From NCBI GenBank assembly GCA_021647145.1, contig JAKIVF010000043.1:1-25575 (forward strand): 25,575 nt of DNA, read 5' to 3'. This stretch comes from Methylococcaceae bacterium (GTDB lineage: Bacteria; Pseudomonadota; Gammaproteobacteria; Methylococcales; Methylomonadaceae). The notes under the pieces were generated by a model. It was not told the DNA's origin, made no database searches, and saw only the letters and a list, made by a program, of their open reading frames with translations. Of this stretch, positions 23,357 to 25,575 are shown in pieces (the first letter of the stretch is position 1; each line of letters opens with the position of its first letter). Position numbers and translations under genes: made by a program.

Positions 23357-24103
23357 ATGCTGAGCCGAATAAAAGAAGAAATAAATTGTGTTTTTGAGAG
23401 AGATCCTGCTGCACAAACAGTATTTGAAGTGATAACAACCTACCCAGGTTTTCATGCCTTAATGATCCATCGCCTGGCACATTGGTGCTGGGGTAATAAT
23501 TTTCGATGGCCAGGTCGATTTATCTCCCATATGGGACGATGGTTTACTGGGATTGAAATACATCCAGGGGCTGAAATTGGCAGGCGTTTTTTTATTGATC
23601 ATGGAATGGGTGTGGTGATAGGGGAAACTGCTATTATTGGCGATGACTGCACCCTATATCATGGAGTGACGCTTGGAGGTACATCATGGGATAAAGGGAA
23701 GCGACATCCTACTCTTCATGATGGTGTAGTTGTAGGTGCGGGAGCAAAAGTATTAGGGCCAATAGAAATAGGAAAAGATGCGAGAATTGGTTCAAATTCA
23801 GTCGTAGTTAAAGCCGTGCCAAAAGGCGCAACAGTGATAGGGATTCCTGGGCATATTGTTGATAGAAGTAAAGATAAAAATATTAAAGAACGGGAAGAAA
23901 TTGCAAAAAAGATGGGGTTTAATGCCTATGGGGCAACATCTGATATGCCAGATCCAGTAGCACATACAATTAATCATATGCTAGACCACATTCATCGAAT
24001 GGATAAACAATTAGATAACATGGGAAAGGCTCTCAAAAAATCTAATGTTAATTATAAGGAAGATGACATCCTTCCTCTTGATGATTGTGAAATTGAACAA
24101 TAA
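23357..24103 (+). CDS. cysE: Serine O-acetyltransferase CysE/EpsC (short form)
   Basis: This enzyme transfers an acetyl group from acetyl-CoA to L-serine, giving O-acetylserine for cysteine synthesis. The 248-residue protein is the short (EpsC-like) form with an abbreviated N-terminal helical domain. The left-handed beta-helix core shows IHPGAEIGRRFFIDHGMGVV with the active-site D81, and YHGVTLGGTSWDKGKRHPTL with H102, then the VVVGAGAKVLGPIEIG coils. The roughly 70-residue C-terminal extension after GHIVDRSKD is charged and likely helical (HTINHMLDHIHRMDKQLDNM). It follows trmJ by 4 bp. The IscR gene commonly placed next in gammaproteobacteria is absent. Confidence 0.95.
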   Translation: MLSRIKEEINCVFERDPAAQTVFEVITTYPGFHALMIHRLAHWCWGNNFRWPGRFISHMGRWFTGIEIHPGAEIGRRFFIDHGMGVVIGETAIIGDDCTLYHGVTLGGTSWDKGKRHPTLHDGVVVGAGAKVLGPIEIGKDARIGSNSVVVKAVPKGATVIGIPGHIVDRSKDKNIKEREEIAKKMGFNAYGATSDMPDPVAHTINHMLDHIHRMDKQLDNMGKALKKSNVNYKEDDILPLDDCEIEQ

Positions 24104-24120
24104 TGTAACGTTCTAGCATC

Positions 24121-24173
24121 TTTGTATGGCTTGCTCTTTCAACCAAAATGGTGGCAGAGAAGAGTTTGTTGAA
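24121..24173 (+). repeat. Diverged ~52-bp intergenic repeat, copy 1
   Basis: The stretch beginning TTTGTATGGCTTGCTCTTT and ending GAAGAGTTTGTTGAA matches 25139-25189 (TTTGTTTGGCTTACTCTTT to GAAGAGTTTATTAAA) at about three quarters of positions by eye, with one small gap near the middle. Many differences are G/A transitions. Both copies are on the same strand and flank the M23 peptidase gene. Confidence 0.6.
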
Positions 24174-24340
24174 AAAACTGTCCCCGGCAATGGCCTTGGG
24201 AAAGACGTTAGCCGTTATCCGCGAGCTATTCTTTGCACTAAATTATTAAGAATCACTAAAGCTTTCTAATCATTTCTTTCAGATTTTGCCACAAAGTCTC
24301 TGTGCGGTACTGATTTTTATTGAACTATCAAGCACATGGT

Positions 24341-24346
24341 TATAAT
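24341..24346 (+). promoter_or_regulatory. Possible -10 element of the M23 peptidase gene
   Basis: A perfect TATAAT lies 20 bp before the ATG at 24367. Upstream, TTGAAC at 24320-24325 gives a short 15-bp spacing, and no better -35 was seen. The short distance to the ATG would leave a leader of only about 14 nt. Confidence 0.4.
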
Positions 24347-24366
24347 AATATTCTTGAAAAAAGTTA

Positions 24367-25062
24367 ATGATGAGTATTCAAAATTCTTTTAAATTGTTCA
24401 TCCTATTACTTTTGAGTTTTACCATTGGCTGTACGGCAATGCGGAGTAAGTTATCGGAAACAAAATTTGGTAGTAAAACATTAGTGGGTTATGACTGGTC
24501 TGTTAATAAGGCTCAGCAAGGTTTTGTTTACACTCAAGGAAAAGCTCGGGAATTATTGGACAAAACAGATCATGAGTGGCTCGATAATATTATTGATTCA
24601 GTAGGAGTCCGTCCAGAAAAATCAAAAGATTATAGTGATGCGGATCCTGCAAAAATTGCTGGTCAATTAATCTGGCCTATTAAAGCGGGAAAAAGGGTCG
24701 CTTTAACATCCCCTTACGGTTGGCGTTGGGGGAAAACCCACCGGGGTATTGATATAGGCGCTCCATCAGGAACACCTGTCTATGCTATTGCATCAGGTAG
24801 AATTCTTTTTGCTTCTGACGGAAATAATGGCTTTGGTAAATTAATTATTATTCAGCATAAAGGAACAACATCGTCTTATTATGCCCACAACAGCAAGTTG
24901 AAAGTTAAGAAAGGTAATAAAGTGCATCAAGGTCAGCTCATTGCATTAGTGGGTACAACGGGTCGTTCGACTGGGCTACACTTACACTTTGAAATTCGTC
25001 GTGGACGCGACCCAGTCGATCCTTGCGATAGACTTCCTCGGCATAAGACCTTTAAATGCTAA
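24367..25062 (+). CDS. M23-family peptidase, probable lipoprotein
   Basis: This 231-residue envelope protein has an N-terminal hydrophobic signal (residues 9-21) ending in FTIGC with C22 as a possible lipidation site. The lipobox is imperfect because Thr replaces the usual Leu at -3. The C-terminal LytM/M23 domain (about 103-225) carries the zinc motifs H125-R-G-I-D129 in THRGIDIGAP and H205-L-H207 in GLHLHFEIRRG, and SYYAHNSKL supplies another conserved His, so it looks catalytically complete. No LysM domain is present, unlike NlpD. It probably cleaves peptidoglycan cross-links or activates amidases at the cell envelope. Confidence 0.88.
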   Translation: MMSIQNSFKLFILLLLSFTIGCTAMRSKLSETKFGSKTLVGYDWSVNKAQQGFVYTQGKARELLDKTDHEWLDNIIDSVGVRPEKSKDYSDADPAKIAGQLIWPIKAGKRVALTSPYGWRWGKTHRGIDIGAPSGTPVYAIASGRILFASDGNNGFGKLIIIQHKGTTSSYYAHNSKLKVKKGNKVHQGQLIALVGTTGRSTGLHLHFEIRRGRDPVDPCDRLPRHKTFKC

Positions 25063-25138
25063 ATAGTTTGTAATTATTCGGCGTATTTATAAAGGCTGGC
25101 TGTTATTTTCCAGAAAAGTCAGGTAATTTACCTTCAAA

Positions 25139-25189
25139 TTTGTTTGGCTTACTCTTTATTGAAATAGTAGCGGGGAAGAGTTTATTAAA
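25139..25189 (+). repeat. Diverged ~52-bp intergenic repeat, copy 2
   Basis: This is the second copy of the repeat at 24121-24173, in the same orientation, lying between the M23 peptidase gene and hsdM. It differs mostly by G-to-A changes and one small gap. Confidence 0.6.
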
Positions 25190-25274
25190 TTAATTCCAAC
25201 ACTTACATTACTGTAAATCCATAATTCTGCTACTATTATCAGTATATTTTTATGCAAAACAAGGTGGATGTTTA

Positions 25275-25565
25275 GTGCAAAATAACGAACAACAATTTCT
25301 AACCGATTTAGAAAAAACTCTCTGGACCAGTGCCAATAAATTACTCCCCTCTTTGGATGCCGCCCAATATAAACACGTAATATTGGGCTTGGTATTCTTA
25401 AAATATGTATCAGATTCCTTCCAAATCCGTAGAGATCAGTTACGCCTAAACTTCCAAACCCCAGGCAATGACTACTACTTTGCCCCCGAAGACTACGAAG
25501 GTGGTTCAGAAGGCGAAGCGTACCAAGCAGAGATCAACAGCGAGTTAGAAGAACGCGATTACTAA
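25275..25565 (+). pseudogene. hsdM: Type I restriction-modification methyltransferase HsdM, N-terminal part with premature stop
   Basis: HsdM is the DNA adenine methyltransferase subunit of type I restriction systems. The 96 residues match the HsdM N-terminal helical domain: LTDLEKTLWTSANKLLPSLD, KHVILGLVFLKYVSDSFQIR, and the closing NSELEERDY. The start is GTG 25275 with AAGGTGG 7 bp upstream. Family members continue ELEERDYY with further conserved sequence, and here the codon after Tyr is TAA (25563-25565). Codons after it (Pro-Glu-Ser) still resemble the family, so a single-base change (TAC or TAT to TAA) or a sequence error at the window edge is likely. Only 10 bases follow, so the fate of the rest of the gene cannot be seen. 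Confidence 0.75.
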
Positions 25566-25575
25566 CCCGAAAGCA

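Noticed and set aside
24126..24269. A 47-codon ORF starting MACSFNQNGGREEFVEKTVP after cysE
   Set aside because: It overlaps the intergenic repeat whose second copy is not open in the same frame, and it has no ribosome site or recognisable homology.
25203..25216. Inverted pair TTACA/TGTAA upstream of hsdM as a regulator site
   Set aside because: The arms are only 5 bp in an A/T-rich region, and there is no accompanying promoter or regulator gene.
1..25575. CRISPR arrays, tRNA or rRNA genes, and prophage genes
   Set aside because: No spaced direct repeats, no cloverleaf-like sequence with a TTCGA loop and CCA end, and no phage structural genes were seen on either strand.

Overview
The window is a low-GC (roughly 35-40 %) stretch of a gammaproteobacterial chromosome. 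Its conserved genes are typical of that class: mutS, pncC, a YbiT-type ABC-F ATPase, arfB, and a suhB/trmJ/cysE neighbourhood arranged as in many gammaproteobacteria. No single gene fixes the genus. A methanotroph- or sulfur-oxidiser-like marine relative would fit, but that is only an impression.

Layout. 1-3473: the 5' tip of a minus-strand gene, then mutS (minus) divergent from pncC (plus). 3520-4698: an exported HAF-repeat protein with an acidic 9-bp tandem repeat. 4822-5832: class II fructose-bisphosphate aldolase (minus). 5903-9406: an accessory patch made of a decayed IS91-type transposase, a divergent TetR / DsrE-like / PPOX-type flavoprotein module with clear palindromic operators, and a decayed IS21 istB. 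9650-10228: a beta-carbonic anhydrase (minus). 10573-12637: ybiT, with a short upstream ORF overlapping its start, convergent with arfB. 12744-14459: an exported, cysteine-containing PQQ-type beta-propeller protein.

14473-21538 is a tightly packed minus-strand block of eight genes. In order of transcription they are a WecE-type sugar aminotransferase, a large DUF2142-like membrane protein, a hotdog (DUF4442-like) protein, a GNAT acetyltransferase, a WbqC-family protein, a membrane-anchored GT2 glycosyltransferase, a PglD/NeuD-type acyltransferase, and a four-helix SMR/EamA-type protein. I read this as a surface-glycan tailoring pathway. An amino sugar nucleotide would be made and acylated, loaded on a lipid carrier by the GT2, flipped by the small membrane protein, and transferred in the periplasm by the DUF2142/GT-C-like protein. 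This is the best candidate here for an undescribed system.

21583-24103: a possible 44-residue ORF, suhB (minus), then divergent trmJ-cysE (plus). 24367-25062: an M23 peptidase, probably a lipoprotein, flanked on both sides by copies of a diverged ~52-bp non-coding repeat. 25275-25565: the N-terminus of a type I restriction methyltransferase (hsdM), interrupted by an in-frame stop just before the window ends.
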